Part shown: piece by piece, positions 13,330-24,827 of the stretch
Layout of the letters: each line of letters opens with the position of its first letter
Numbering within the stretch: position 1 is the stretch's first letter
Source: Acheta domesticus
Lineage: Eukaryota; Arthropoda; Insecta; Orthoptera; Gryllidae
Assembly: GCA_031308135.1 (NCBI GenBank)
Contig: JAHLJT010000631.1
Coordinates: forward strand, 29,284,271 to 29,348,270
DNA length: 64,000 nucleotides
Reading direction: 5' to 3'
Translations under genes and position numbers: made by a program
Notes under the pieces: generated by a model
Database searches by the model: none
Told to the model about the DNA's origin: nothing
What the model saw: the letters and a program-made list of their open reading frames with translations, nothing else

Positions 13330-13660
13330 CGGAGCCGTGCTCTCCTAATCGCGCCCGATGACGTGTTGCCAACAACAAACCCGGCGGCGGCGGCGGCGGC
13401 GGCGGCCGTTGGGCGGGGAGAGGGCGCGAGCGCGGGCGTGGGCGTGGGCGAGGTAGAGTTCCGGGCGAGAGCACTTTCTCCGGTCCCTACTCCGTCGCCC
13501 GCCCGGGAGCGGCCGTGTATCCGGGCTTCCCCACCTCCCATGCACCCGTCCTGCCTCGCCTCGCCCCGCCCCTCCAAACCCCGCCCCGCCCCGCCCCGCC
13601 CCGCCCCGCCCCGCCCCGCCCCGCTCCCAACCCCGATAAGCCGACAGGCGGCGAACAATC
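13330..13660. other. GC-rich island with (GGC)n and (CCCCG)n repeats
   Basis: A sharply GC- and CpG-rich block in AT-rich surroundings. It contains a (CGG)n run at about 13,380-13,406, a GCGGGCGTGGGCGTGGGCG stretch and a (CCCCG)n pentamer array at about 13,575-13,625. A TGACGTG motif is at about 13,359. It could be a CpG-island promoter or first exon, but no TSS element or conserved ORF is visible. The open frames across it are low-complexity Pro/Arg/Ala translations of repeats. Confidence 0.6.
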
Positions 13661-14988
13661 AGCCGCTCGCTTCCTAGTTCTGCGGATTATGGACAGCGCA
13701 CTTCGTTTGAATGATGAGAGCCCCAGGAAACACGGACGTTAATCTCGTAACCTGGAAGAGACGTTTTGTTTCTTTATTTTCTAGGCTAGCTTTTCTACAA
13801 GAGCATGCAGGTGCTTTTCGCTACATGAAATTCAGTAGCGTATCGGTCTACACTGTGTGTCACGTGACTTTCTTGATATCTTTCCAGAGGCATTTCGCTG
13901 TCATTAAATTATAATTGTTTTCCAGTTGCTGCTATATACATTTATACATATACGGTAGTCTAACATTGCAAGTCAAGAAGGAATTTTACTCTGATTTACT
14001 AGAGGAGTCCGGATTCTTTTGTAATTACATTTCCCCCCTATTTCTACGAGCAGTTCTTAAAATTGTGATTTTGTGGGATGATTGCAATCCTTTTACAATA
14101 TCCAAATTTTTCCTCACATATTTTTACGTATTTCTCACTATATTAATTATTATTTTATATATTACATTTTTGCTTTCCAAATTTTGCAAAATTTTCAACG
14201 TTGTACCAATTTTCTTGAAATTTATTTCGCAAAAGATTCTCATGAATTTTCAAAAATAGCTTTTATATTAAAATAAATCACGTATTCTTTCTCTTACCCA
14301 TATTCAGAACTGCGTGCTGACGACCTGAGGTGTCCAACGTGAAAACGTTGTCGGATTTGCGCGGTCTGTTTGTGTCAATCTCCGTTTGTACTGCACGAAC
14401 TATGTAGCGATAAGTGCACGTGAGCTCTGAGAATATTATCTTTTGGCATGGAAAGTGTCAGTGACGTCGCGTTTCTCGATCTTTAACGCAGTTTACAATA
14501 GATACTTGTCGTAGACGCGTTACATTATGAAGACAATACTACACTGACTGTCGGTAATTGAGTTCTCATTTTTGTAAATAACTATAATTGCTGCCAAAGG
14601 TATAGATGTACTCTTAAAAAAGTAATCCAGAAGAACAAACGATATTTGTTTTTAAAATAAGTTTAATAAATATTCTATTAATTTATTTTCAAATTGTGTA
14701 AATTAATTTTGTTTGTAAATGCTTCAATAAATGAGCGCGCATATTGATATAACGTATTATATCCCTTTTTATACTAATTACATATTTTATCATTGTCATT
14801 TAGCATTTATGTATATATTTTGCTGTTTCACATACATATTTTCTCGGACTCTAATTAACAGCTCAAGATACTGGCGTCCTACAAATATATTATTACGCCA
14901 CAAATAAGTTATCAGGATATCATTGTTATCTCCCTGAGTAAATGGTTCAGACTTCTCATTTCAGCTGATAATGGATTATCCACAGAGA
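13661..14988. other. Unassigned AT-rich DNA
   Basis: No recognisable gene or repeat. The 114-aa plus-strand frame at 13,915 is hydrophobic by composition (AT-rich codons) and shows no family motif. Confidence 0.5.

Positions 14989-14989
<1 letters not shown>

Positions 14990-15027
<38 letters not shown>
14990..15027. repeat. (ATA)n microsatellite
   Basis: About 12 uninterrupted ATA units followed by a short purine-rich run (AAGAAGACGAAGAAG). Confidence 0.9.
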
Positions 15028-15030
<3 letters not shown>

Positions 15031-15454
15031 TAAGAAGACGAAGAAGAAAAAATGAAAATAACAATATATGGAATTGAACTATACATTAAAGAGTTTGTTG
15101 TTATGAAACTTAAGCAATATCTACTCGTTAGAAAACGAATTCTTAAAATATACTTTATTCTCAGTTTCGAGATATATACATATTTCATTAGTATACTAAG
15201 AGACATTCCTTATTTGTTATCCCGTTGCTTATCTGCAGTTAAACATCATTACAGAGATGGGAGAAATCGGATGCTTTTAATTTAATTTTATCAGAAAAAA
15301 ACCTAGGCCATCAACTTTCCACGCTGATGCTACAAGTCACCTGCGGCGCCACTGACACACACGAAGCTCTATTCGATTACGCTCTCGACAGAACATAAAA
15401 ACTGGTCCACGGCGGATGCTAACCGTTGCATCACACCCGCGAGCGCGACGTTTG

Positions 15455-16298
15455 CAAAACGAAACAAACCTCGCAACTCGCATCCGATAAGTGGGTTCAG
15501 GTGATCTCGATGGAGATGACGCGAGAAAGAGCAAACCTCGCAACTCGCGAGAGATAAGAGAGTTCGGGTGATCTCGATGGGCATGATGCAAGAAAGAGCA
15601 CACTTCGCAACACGCGAGCGATAAGTGGGTTCAGGTGATCTCGATGGAGATGACGCGAGAAAGAGCAAACCTCGCAACTCGCGAGAGATAAGAGAGTTCG
15701 GGTGATCTCGATGGGCATGATGCAAGAAAGAGCACACTTCGCAACTCGCGTGCGATAAGTGGGTTCGGGTGATCTCGATGGAGATGACGCGAGAAAGAGC
15801 AAACCTCGCAACTCGCGAGAGATAAGAGAGTTCGGGTGATCTCGATGGGCATGATGCAAGAAAGAGCAAACCTCGCAACTCGCATCCGATAAGTGGGTTC
15901 GGGTGATCTCGATGGGCATGATGTGAGAAAGAGCAATCCTCGCAACTCGCGAGCGATAAGTGAGTTCGGGTGATCTCGATGGGCATGAAGCAAGAAAGAG
16001 CACACCTCGCAACTCGCGAGCGATAAGCGGGTTCGGGTGATCTCGATGGGCATGATGCGAGAAAGAGCAAACCTCGCAACTCGCGAGCGATAAGTGAGTT
16101 CGGGTGATCTCGATGGGCATGAAGCAAGAAAGAGCACACCTCGCAACTCGCGAGAGATAAGTGGGTTCGGGTGATCTCGATGGCGATGACGCGAGAAAGA
16201 GCAAACCTCGCAACTCGCAAGGAATAAATGGATTCGGGTGATCTAGATAAAGATGACGCGAAAAAGAGCAAACCTCGCAACTCGCGAGCGATAAGTGG
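15455..16298. repeat. 67-bp minisatellite, about 12.5 units
   Basis: Successive GTGATCTCGATGG boundaries at 15,501, 15,568, 15,635, 15,702 and 15,769 give an exact 67-bp period. Each unit contains AAGAGCA, CTCGCAACTCGC and GCGATAAGTGGGTTCGGGT. Two unit types alternate at the left end: one reads GAGATGACGCGAG with AGATAAGAGAG, the other GGGCATGATGCAAG with GATAAGTGGG. This gives a 134-bp higher-order repeat that becomes homogeneous toward the right. The period is not a multiple of three, yet long frames stay open on the minus strand because the unit lacks stops in those frames. I do not regard them as genes. Confidence 0.9.
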
Positions 16299-16337
16299 AA
16301 CCCACTTACCGCTTGCGAGTTGCGAGGTTCGCTCTTT
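16263..16337. repeat. Inverted terminal unit of the 67-bp array (hairpin)
   Basis: The last direct unit (16,263-16,298, ending GATAAGTGG) is followed after two bases by its reverse complement (16,301-16,337, CCCACTTACCGC...GCTCTTT). The arms are about 36 bp with a few mismatches. A further partial direct unit (GTGATCACGATGG...GACGCGAGAAAG) follows. Confidence 0.85.
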
Positions 16338-16669
16338 CTGGTGATCACGATGGGGGATGACGCGAGAAAGGACGCGTAACGAGTGAAAGGTGGGCCGGTC
16401 CCGCAAGACACACGGCCTGCGACCGACGACCTTCGCGAACAATGGAGCCTCACCCGACGTCACACGATCGCTATCAGAGGCGCGAGACGTGGGACGGCAC
16501 AATGGGGTGGGCGGGCGGCGCCTGCGCAAAAGCTAATATATTGACAAAGGAAAATCTCGAGGCGCCCGAGAGCATCATCGTTGATGAAGACTTCCGGCCG
16601 TGGGCGCTAGTGGAGAGTAAAAGGCTCCTTCGTAGAGTACTACTTACGGCCGTGCTGGTTACGTTAGGG

Positions 16670-16990
16670 CAGGGTTATCCAACTCAGAAGGGCTCATGGG
16701 CCACGTATCAAATTCAAGATAAGCCGCGGGCCGCACCCTAATTTAAGATGGTTTTTATCCTAACTACTGAGTTTATACTGAAACAAATATATATTAGACG
16801 TGACTTTTATTCAACATGCTTAATGATTATTGTGCATACAACGAAAAAATTAAGATATCATGAAATGAAAATAAAATGAATTGTGAAATTGAATTGTATT
16901 TGTTTGGGAATGTCTCAAAGCAGTCGCGGGCCGCACAAAAAGATCCGGGGGGCTGCATGCGGCACGCGGGCCGTCATTTGGAAAGCCCTG
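16670..16990. mobile_element. hAT-type non-autonomous element with target duplication
   Basis: A 321-bp element starting CAGGGTTATCCAAC and ending TTTGGAAAGCCCTG, imperfect inverted ends. Flanks CGTTAGGG (16,662-16,669) and TGTTAGGG (16,991-16,998) form an 8-bp target duplication with one mismatch. Inside each end is a GCGGGCCGCAC or GCGGGCCGTCAT subterminal block, as in many hAT elements. The interior is AT-rich and non-coding. Confidence 0.85.
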
Positions 16991-16999
16991 TGTTAGGGG

Positions 17000-17240
17000 A
17001 TGTAGGTGAGAGTCCAGTTGAAGCTTCGAACGCTGAGAGGTCCTAGGTGCGAGCCCGGGTAATGCTGGCGGGATTTCGGTCCCAGCCAGAGAGCCGAGTC
17101 GGATGATGCCAGTGGCTGAATGGGAATTCTAGAGGTTGGCTGCCATGATCGGATGTTTCGCGATATCCTCTGGTCAATCCAAGGCGGATGCCGCAACAGG
17201 ACCTTAAAACAATGGCTATGTGAACCCAATTGAACGCGAA
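17000..17240 (+). mobile_element. Possible tRNA-derived SINE
   Basis: The stretch GTTGAAGCTTCGAACGC then AGGTCCTAGGTGCGAGCCC resembles a decayed tRNA head with a mutated B box. It is followed by CGGGATTTCGGTCCCAGCC, which recalls the ending of the head at 36,785. The 3' limit is not visible, and it directly follows a hAT MITE. Confidence 0.4.
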
Positions 17241-17861
17241 ACACTCCTTTGATTTATATGTACATGCTACGTGTGGTGAAATGAATGATACACCAGTTAT
17301 GATCATCGTCCAAGTAAATTGCATTTGAAAATTACATTTCATTCATAGGAGGTTGGAATATTTGTCGAATGATTGGCAACATTGTCCAAACAAAATGTTT
17401 GGCGAAGATAATACAGTGTGAGTGTTTGCATGTTTGATAAACAACTATAATTACATGTAAATGACTTTCAATAGTGACTATTACAAATGTACAAATCATC
17501 AATGTTATCTTAAAAAAACTTGGTAACACTTTAAAAATATATCCTTCTACTTATATTTTTAATATAACGCCAACTTTTGGTTGTTGCTTTACTTCACTCT
17601 GAAGTGTTGAGAAAAAATTATTTTTACAATGTGCGGAGAGACGTGAAAATTAAGCATTTTCAAGAAGACAATTTACATTACATTAACATTAAGCATGTTT
17701 TTCAAAATACAATTCGTTGCTCCTACTTTGCATTGAAACTTTATCCTACAATTTAAAAACAAACGTACCGTGTCCTGCCATTCAGAATTCATTTAGTGTT
17801 TCCCAATGTGTTGTCAATACACGTTCAGGTACATTTTAAAATATATACGTTTCCTTACTGT

Positions 17862-18280
17862 ATGGGTATCGCAGAAACTGTTTGGGTAGTCGCATTAAAC
17901 ATTTATGGTGACATATTGCGAGATCGTGAAAGTAGGCAACGGGAAAAATTAAATGTGTTCAATGTGTTCACTATTACGTTCACTGTTGTGTTTATTAATG
18001 TGTTCACTAATGTGTTCATTGATGAATCGACATTTCGATTTTTGAAGGCATGAAGGTCAAAGGACTCGAAGCATATGCCGTAAATATTATGTTGTTACTT
18101 TTATTTTTTCCTTTCAACTACTTGCTCCTCTCACTAGTTCTGTGTTCTTCCTAATATAGACCAACCGCCCGTTCTCCTCAGATGTCCCCATTTTCCCATT
18201 TAATTTTGCCCGTTGCATCCTTTCACGATCTCGCCATATGTCACCATCAACGTTTTATGCGACTACTTTCTGCATTACCT
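17862..18280. repeat. Inverted repeat enclosing a 12-bp minisatellite
   Basis: A left arm at about 17,865-17,956 (containing GTAGTCGCATTAAAC and GCGAGATCGTGAAAG) is the imperfect reverse complement of 18,198-18,278. The 240-bp spacer starts with about six units of an AATGTGTTCACT-like 12-mer (17,953-18,024). It is probably a decayed MITE or fold-back element; no target duplication was found. Confidence 0.65.
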
Positions 18281-18954
18281 ATTTCCAATGAACACAGCTA
18301 ATTTTCTCTCGATTCCTTTAAAAAATACAATCAATTGAAAGTCGTCCTCGCAGATTGCGGGTCTTAAAGAACGTATCATTAATTTGAAACAAAAACATGC
18401 AAAATATAAGCATTAATTACATTTGATTTTTAAAATAGTTTACAAAGTCTAAATAGGTTTTTATGGTGGCAATGGAAAACTTTAGAATGATCTAGCTCCG
18501 GGCTATGATCTAGCACCCATTCAAAAAATATCCTCGCAAAAAAGATTGATTTGAAATATCTACGTCAATGTAACAACAGCTCCTTATCTACGCATTTTAA
18601 TAATAATTTTGTATTTAGTGAAATCTCACAAACTCGCAATAACATCAGAATAAAAGTCGCGTATTACGAGACACTCTTGTAAACAAGTAATTCACGTCCA
18701 CCCACACATTCTCGCAGGAGTAAAACATACTTTTATTTTACTTCGATACGCTTATGCTAATTGAGTTTCTAAAGCGGTACGATGGCGTCATGCACATTAA
18801 CAAAATAAATGGAGTGGTTCCGTATGTATGTCGCGCAAGTTCTCAATCGTCTTTTCTAAGAAGTGAAATTCCTTGTTGCTTGAATGAGAGAACGTGTCTA
18901 TGGGGTTACTCGTAGTTTATTTTACGCGTTGAATGCCGCACTCATTTCTAAGCG
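18281..18954. other. Unassigned AT-rich DNA
   Basis: No gene or repeat family recognised between the inverted repeat and the jockey-like fragment. Confidence 0.5.
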
Positions 18955-19690
18955 TAGGCGAGACGATACTGCCATCTTCATGTCTCGCCATTCAGTAAGT
19001 CACATTTGCAATAAAATTCAACTGCATCTGAAAAACATAAAAGATTGGTCTCTAAAATGGAAAATCAAGCTTAATCCGTTAAAATCAACAGCCAAAATAT
19101 TCTCTCTCAGAACATTCGCCACACCCACCCCATTCCAAATTAACAACAACACAATCCCCTGGACGCCGCACAACTTAACTGTTAAATACGTAGGACTAAA
19201 CTTCGATACAAGATTAACCTGGAAATCTCACATAGCAACGAAAATTCAACAAACCAAAATCAAATTAATTCAACTAAAACCACTACTCAATCACAAAAGC
19301 AATCCCTCCTTAAACAATGCTATTGCTCTGTACAAGACAATAATCAGACCTCTTATGCTGTATGGTTGCCTCATCTGGACGAACGCTTCACAGACAAACA
19401 TCTATAAAATTCAAAGAATGCAAAACAAATTCTTAAGATTAGCCACTCACGCCCCATGGTACATTTCTAATGATCAACTACACAGAGAATTACATTTACC
19501 AACCATCAAGCATCACATCGCTCATCTCTCCAACAATTTCTACTCAAATATATCCTCAATAAATCAAATAACCCACACTCAATGAATTACAACATAGCCA
19601 CACTCAATGAATTTCCGACCCGAATCCGCAATAGACATCCACTACACACTTTCCTCATATATTTTCAGATGTAAGCTAAGTTTCAGATGT
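18955..19690 (+). pseudogene. Jockey-like LINE fragment (RT C-terminus)
   Basis: The frame running to 19,585 encodes the 3' part of a jockey-type reverse transcriptase. It starts at the catalytic YADD region, here RRDDTAIF, so the first motif residues are changed. It continues with a LKNIKDWSLKWKIKLNPLKS block, then VKYVGLNFDTRLTW, then ALYKTIIRPLMLYGCLIW and a thumb region with IQRMQNKFLRLA. The match begins abruptly, as in 5'-truncated LINE insertions. The frame ends at 19,585, but similarity seems to continue in another frame (RIRNRHPL near 19,615). There is no endonuclease or upstream ORF. It is a dead fragment, and its A-rich codons differ from the GC-richer LINE at 42.7-48.6 kb. Confidence 0.85.
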
Positions 19691-21150
19691 TTGTTTACGT
19701 TTCGTGAACAAGTGGTGGATGAGAGTGCTTCACTTGTTTGAATTAGCATAGCAACGGATATATTGAGTATGAATGTAGACCGAGAATTGGTCGTAATTCA
19801 ATGTTCATATAACGAAAAAATTGTAATATGCTAATATAATGCAATATATAATGATTTTAACATGTTAAAATACTAAAGTACATTACATTAAAAATTTTGA
19901 AAAGAAAATTTACAAGACATTGAAAATACATGTTATAAAAGTAAGAAATTGAATTGAAACGTTACAACATGAAAATAGGTAGTAAAGGCAGATGTTATAA
20001 TAGAAAATTGGTGGCAGTCACGGAACGTTACACAGGGTTTAGAATAATATTATTGAAACATCAAGTTACAGACCATTTCTATCATATTTTACCTTCGAGT
20101 TTACTACATGTCATCAAAGGAAATCAAGGTATTTCTTCGCAAAGAACAGTAGGAATCTGTGCTACGACTTGTCGTCAAACCGGTTGATGATTACGAATAT
20201 GGGAGTGAACATGAAGGTGCTTGCCAGCAATTGCTCGGGATTAAAGCTACTAGACGGCTGTAATTTAAAAAAAAACTAGAAGATACCAACGTAACATGAG
20301 TTGCAAGAAGGAAAGGAAATCAATAGAAGGTATCAGAAATTTGTCAAAAATTTAAAATATTAATATTCTATAAAAGAAAATTAACATTGCCACTTGCGCA
20401 CAACGATTCAGAACTCCACAAACATCGAATGAAATCGATAAGCACGGTGAGAAATATTAATGTGTTATTTTCATTTTGGCGTTATTAGTAAGTATTACCT
20501 TACAACGAGAATTGATAATATATTTTGCTTATTTTACAATTTCAATATGGTAGAAAACCGTACATTATAATTACTCAGTGACCAGTTTCTTTAATTTTTA
20601 TGACAAAATCATCAAAACCTTTATTTAATAGGTGAACTATTTCTTATTTTTAATAACAACAAAGGAAGCCTGGCTACCAGATCAGTAACGTAGAATTTTT
20701 ACATTGCGAATCAGGAAATACCCCGAACTTATAAACCATATATTTGTATCCGTTTTGCTTTAAGAGTAGTACCAAAAATAGCTGCAAATCTCGAACACAA
20801 CAGAAGTCAGAACCATCAAGTCAATCAGTGCCTCCAAATCAATCAGTACCTCCATCCCAAGTGTTGGATCAGTTTCTTTTAGTGTTTCTAACCTGAAACT
20901 CATGAAATGTTAACACATCAATCACATACGACAATCTTAGACGTAACCGGCAACACTACTCATTACAACCGACTTAGTAAAACAAACCTCCCAAAATCGT
21001 CCCAAAAAAGTCCGCTGCCCCACGAACATTTACAGCATGGTAGATACTTTCTATGATTGCACTTCTTTCTCAGGAAATGGATCTATGTTTAAAAGTACTG
21101 CATTAAAAAAATTGAAATGCTAGAAAATATTTAATATATGATTGACGCAT
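19691..21150. other. Unassigned AT-rich DNA
   Basis: No recognisable coding region, RNA gene or transposon ends. Confidence 0.5.
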
Positions 21151-21551
21151 GATTGACGTGGGGCAATTCCGCGATTCGAAGATATCTGCCGGGTTATGAC
21201 GCTTATTACCCACTTCCTGCACGCGCATCGCTCATGCGCCTCGTGTCAGCCCCGGCGCGGCGGAGCGAGCGCACGACAGCAGGAAGGTGCAGCAGGAAGG
21301 CGCGGGCGGCGCGGGTCGTGCCTCGGGCAGGGAAAGAGGCGGCCGCCGCGTCGGAGCAGGGGAGGGGGGAGGGGCGGAGATCAGCGGAGCGGTATGGGCG
21401 TTGTGAGTCGGAGCGAGGCGCAGAGAACTGGGTCGGGTCGAGGCGGGGATGGGCGTGGCGGAGCGGGGAGGAACGGAGTGCAGCGGGACGAAGCGGAGCG
21501 GGGAAGATAGGAGCGGGACAAGGATTGACGTGATAAAACAGAAGGGAGGGC

Positions 21552-21914
21552 AACGGGACAGAGCGAAGCGGGACAGAACGGAGCGGGACAGAGCGGATCG
21601 GGACAGAGCGGATCGGGACAGAGCGGAGCGGGACAGAGCGGATCGGGACAGAGCGGAACGGGACAGAGCGGATCGGGACAGAGCGGATAGGGACAGAACG
21701 GAGCGGGACAGAGAGGAGCGGGACAGAGCGGAGCGGGACAGAGCGGATCGGGACAGAGCGGATCGGGACAGAGCGGATCGGGACAGAACGGAGCGGGACA
21801 GAGCGGAGCGGGACAGAGCGGAGCGGGACAGAGCGGAGCGGGACAGAGCGGAGCGGGACAGAGCGGAGCGGGACAGAGCGGAGCGGGACAGAGCGGAGCG
21901 GGACAGAGCGGAGC
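21552..21914. repeat. 15-bp tandem array, about 24 units
   Basis: The consensus unit is GGGACAGAGCGGAGC, with a second common form ending GGATC. Units are in perfect 15-bp register. The right half (from about 21,790) is homogeneous for the GGAGC form and the left half mixes both forms. Confidence 0.92.
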
Positions 21915-22500
21915 GGAGCTGGACCGAGAGGAGCAGAACAGGGCAGGGCGGAACACGGAAGATCGGAACAAAACGATCTGAGGTGTTGCGGGGCGGGATT
22001 GAAAGAGGGAGACGGTGTGAGGGGATGCGAAGCGGGGCTGATGGGAACGGTTATGTTCTCGACAGATCTATGAAGATCTTGACGGGAGGTAGTGCGGAAG
22101 GAACAATGACTGACGCCCCGAAAGGTGACGAGGCAGACTGAGATGGGCCGGGACAAAAGAGAGCGAGGCGGAATGAGGCGAGGCGGAAAGATGACTGGCG
22201 GGACAGAAGGGTGCGGTCAGAGAGAAGCGAGGGAGGACGGAAGGGGTTGGGCCAAATGAAACGGGTCAGGACGAAAGGGAGCGGGGAGGGACACAAGGGG
22301 GAGAGCGGAATGAAATGTGTCAGGGCAAAGGGGGGACGATGTGCAAGGGAGAGGGACAAAAGGGAACGGGGCATAAAGATGTTGGGCGGGACACAAGGGA
22401 GCGAGGAAGCGAGGCGGGACAGAAGAGGGCGGGGAGGTACGAGGCGGGACACAAGAGGAAGGAGAGGTAGAGGCTGTGTAGGACATAAGAGGACAGTGCG

Positions 22501-22690
22501 GGGCAGAAGGGGTGGGGCGGGACAGAAGGGGTGTGGCGGGACAGAAGGGATGGGGCGGGACAGAAGGGGTGGGGCGGGACAGAAGGGATGGGGCGGGACA
22601 GAAGGGGTGGGGCGGGACAGAAGGGGTGGGGCGGGACAGAAGGGGTGGGGCGGGACAGAAGGGGAGGGGCGGGACAGAAGGGATGGGGCG
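22501..22690. repeat. 19-bp tandem array, about 10 units
   Basis: GGGACAGAAGGGGTGGGGC-type units with an exact 19-bp period (for example 22,521 to 22,540). The unit shares the GCGGGACAGA core with the 15-bp array 600 bp upstream, which suggests common ancestry. G runs of four or more recur in every unit. Confidence 0.9.
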
Positions 22691-22960
22691 GAATGAATTG
22701 GGCCAGGACAGAAGGGACGAAGTGCAAGGAAGCGGAATAGAAGAGGGCGGGACAGGAGAGAAAAGGGCGAGATGGGATGAAACGAGCGGAGGCGCGGTGC
22801 TAACGGGCAAGGCCAAGTGGAAGGGATGAGGCGACAGAGGACGCAGCGAGCAGATGAGAAACGGCGGGCGGAGCTCGAGGGAGAGTCACCCGGAGCGAAT
22901 GGGGCCTGTGGCGAAAAGCGCGCAGGAAAGGTCTCCAGGGGTCGAGGGCTGCATGATCGT

Positions 22961-24424
22961 TTGAGGAAAAGTCGCGCATATGCGGTGAAACCGATCACGC
23001 AGGAAAAGTATGCGGCGAGGAAACACTGCCGGGGTTGGGTGAGGGAACAGGTAGGTCAAGGCATTTGCGTTGTGTCAACAGCAGAATTGCAGATATTATC
23101 CGTACGTGATAAGAAATGGATTCGCAATGCCGATTGATTCTCTTCGGGGGAAACTCACTTATAGCTCCTTTATAAAAGTATTGCAATTGTAAGGAAATAA
23201 TGGGGATAATAACTTTAATTATAACAATAGTAATAATAATTTACTGATGATGAAGATAATGAACATGGTTGTGATAAAACCAGTATTCCTACTTTTCGAG
23301 CTCTCACCTCCGTGGTCTTTTGTCGCAAAAGAGTATCTACATGAAATATGAATACATGGAGCTCCTAAATTTCATTCACATTCCGCAAAATGTAAAGGAA
23401 TACTAATCTGCAACCCATAATAGTACATCTGAATTGTTTGTGTAACGTGATAGACGTCGGACCATGCCTAGGTTGCATTGTGTTTTACGAGATATTTGAG
23501 TTGGCGTCGCCTGTTAAATAATAAGTCTACAGTAGTAGTTCATATAGCAGCTTATCATCTTAAAATATACTGCATTAATCATTTGACTGCAAAATTACCT
23601 TTTGTTTTCACACCTGTTAAATAAAGGGTCCTATTTACTTTTAATGGCCCAGCACTGTGGGTCTTAAGGGCACCGGTAGATGTGTATCCCTCCCATGTTA
23701 AATTGTGATTTATTTACGGAACATTTTCTAAGAAACTATTAATGGTATCTTCTACAATTTTTTCCTCAATTTATCTGAATTGTGAGAGAATTAGGGAAGA
23801 ATTAGGTTATTTGAGATGGAAGAGTTATCAGCCATTGCATCACATCACAATTAAAAGGACAGGATGAAGTAAGCCAGTCGACCCAGGCAAAACGGGCTCT
23901 TGCTTGAAATGCTATCTCTTCCCAAGCGAAGCGGCCACAAATGAGATGATGTGAGAGAAAAAGTAATGATGTGTATCGAAGCTAATTATGCCACAATAAT
24001 AATGCTATACATTGCGAAAAGGTCCACGCCCACGAAGAACTCCTTATCCTTATAATATCCTCTCGCTTATTTCAGCACTCCTGCCTTGTCAGCAGCAGCT
24101 TTTGTCTCGGCTTGTACTGATTAGTAAAGAAAATACTACTCAAAAGAAAGAGATACAACAAGCAATGGGAAAGCATTTCAGGAATTCAAATCTATCGCCA
24201 ATTCTAGTATCTTTCAATCAAGGTGCCCCGCACCAAACATCAAATGCCTAAGACATTTCAGCTTGAAGTGCTTACAATTTACTACCTGCTGCTTCACTTA
24301 TTTTTTCAATACATCACACACCGCCTATTACCATCACGCCACCGTCTAGGCCTATTAATGTGCGCAATTCGTGTCAAATATTTCCAGGAAATTCCCGTAA
24401 TTGATTATTAAAGAAAATACCAAA
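22961..24424. other. Unassigned AT-rich DNA
   Basis: No gene recognised. A short AT microsatellite-like patch (AATAGTAATAATAAT) lies near 23,226. Confidence 0.5.
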
Positions 24425-24725
24425 TGGCGGCTTTGGAGGCATAACGGTTAGTATATTATATCCAAGTCCGTGGGTTCAAACCCGATCGACGCCGTGGATT
24501 TTTTAAGGGCGAAAAAGTCCTTCCGCGGCTTCCTTGGGAGGGGAAGTAAAGCAGGCTGTCCCATGTTAGTAGATTTACAGTATGTAAAAGATCCTCAAAC
24601 CTAAAAGAAGCGTCTGAGCTAAATTCAAATCGCATGTTCCATCGCCCAAGTGATACATTCTTTCTCCGTAAAAGCGCAGCGAAACTTGGGCGGTCAGACG
24701 AAGGAAAATGTTTGATAGCCTAAGA
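24425..24725 (+). mobile_element. tRNA-derived SINE, family C
   Basis: The head shows an A-box-like TGGAGGCATAACGGTTAG (about 24,433) and a B-box-like GGGTTCAAACCC (about 24,472), spaced as in a tRNA. A body with AAAAAGTCCTTCCGCGGC, GGGAGGGGAAGTAAAGC and a CCCATGTTAGTAGATTTAC block follows. The 3' limit near 24,725 is approximate. It is a single copy in this window. Confidence 0.7.
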
Positions 24726-24827
24726 CTCGCCATACATCATTGAATTGAACCAAGCAAAACAAATACAATAAGCATCGTCAGAGGCATTCAACGACATCAA
24801 TTGAAGTCTCCCAAACAACATTCCCCG

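Larger units (their letters stand above)
21200..22960. other. G-rich-strand island containing two tandem arrays
   Basis: For about 1.75 kb the plus strand is strongly G- and purine-rich and CpG-rich, with very few pyrimidine runs. It holds the 15-bp array at 21,552-21,914 and the 19-bp array at 22,501-22,690, plus intervening diverged copies of the same GCGGGACAGA word. Long frames are open on both strands (for example 316 aa and 315 aa on the minus strand), but they are repeat translations. Confidence 0.8.

Noticed and set aside
15455..16298. CRISPR array
   Set aside because: Units are directly adjacent, with no unique spacers, in a eukaryotic repeat context.
15369..16529. 386-aa and 318-aa minus-strand open frames
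   Set aside because: They are translations of the 67-bp minisatellite, whose unit lacks stops in several frames; overlapping frames are equally open.
21206..22998. Long open frames (316, 315, 230, 199, 196 aa) on both strands
   Set aside because: Low-complexity translations (RSVPL, CPAPL, RDRAE repeats) of the 15-bp and 19-bp arrays, open in many frames at once.
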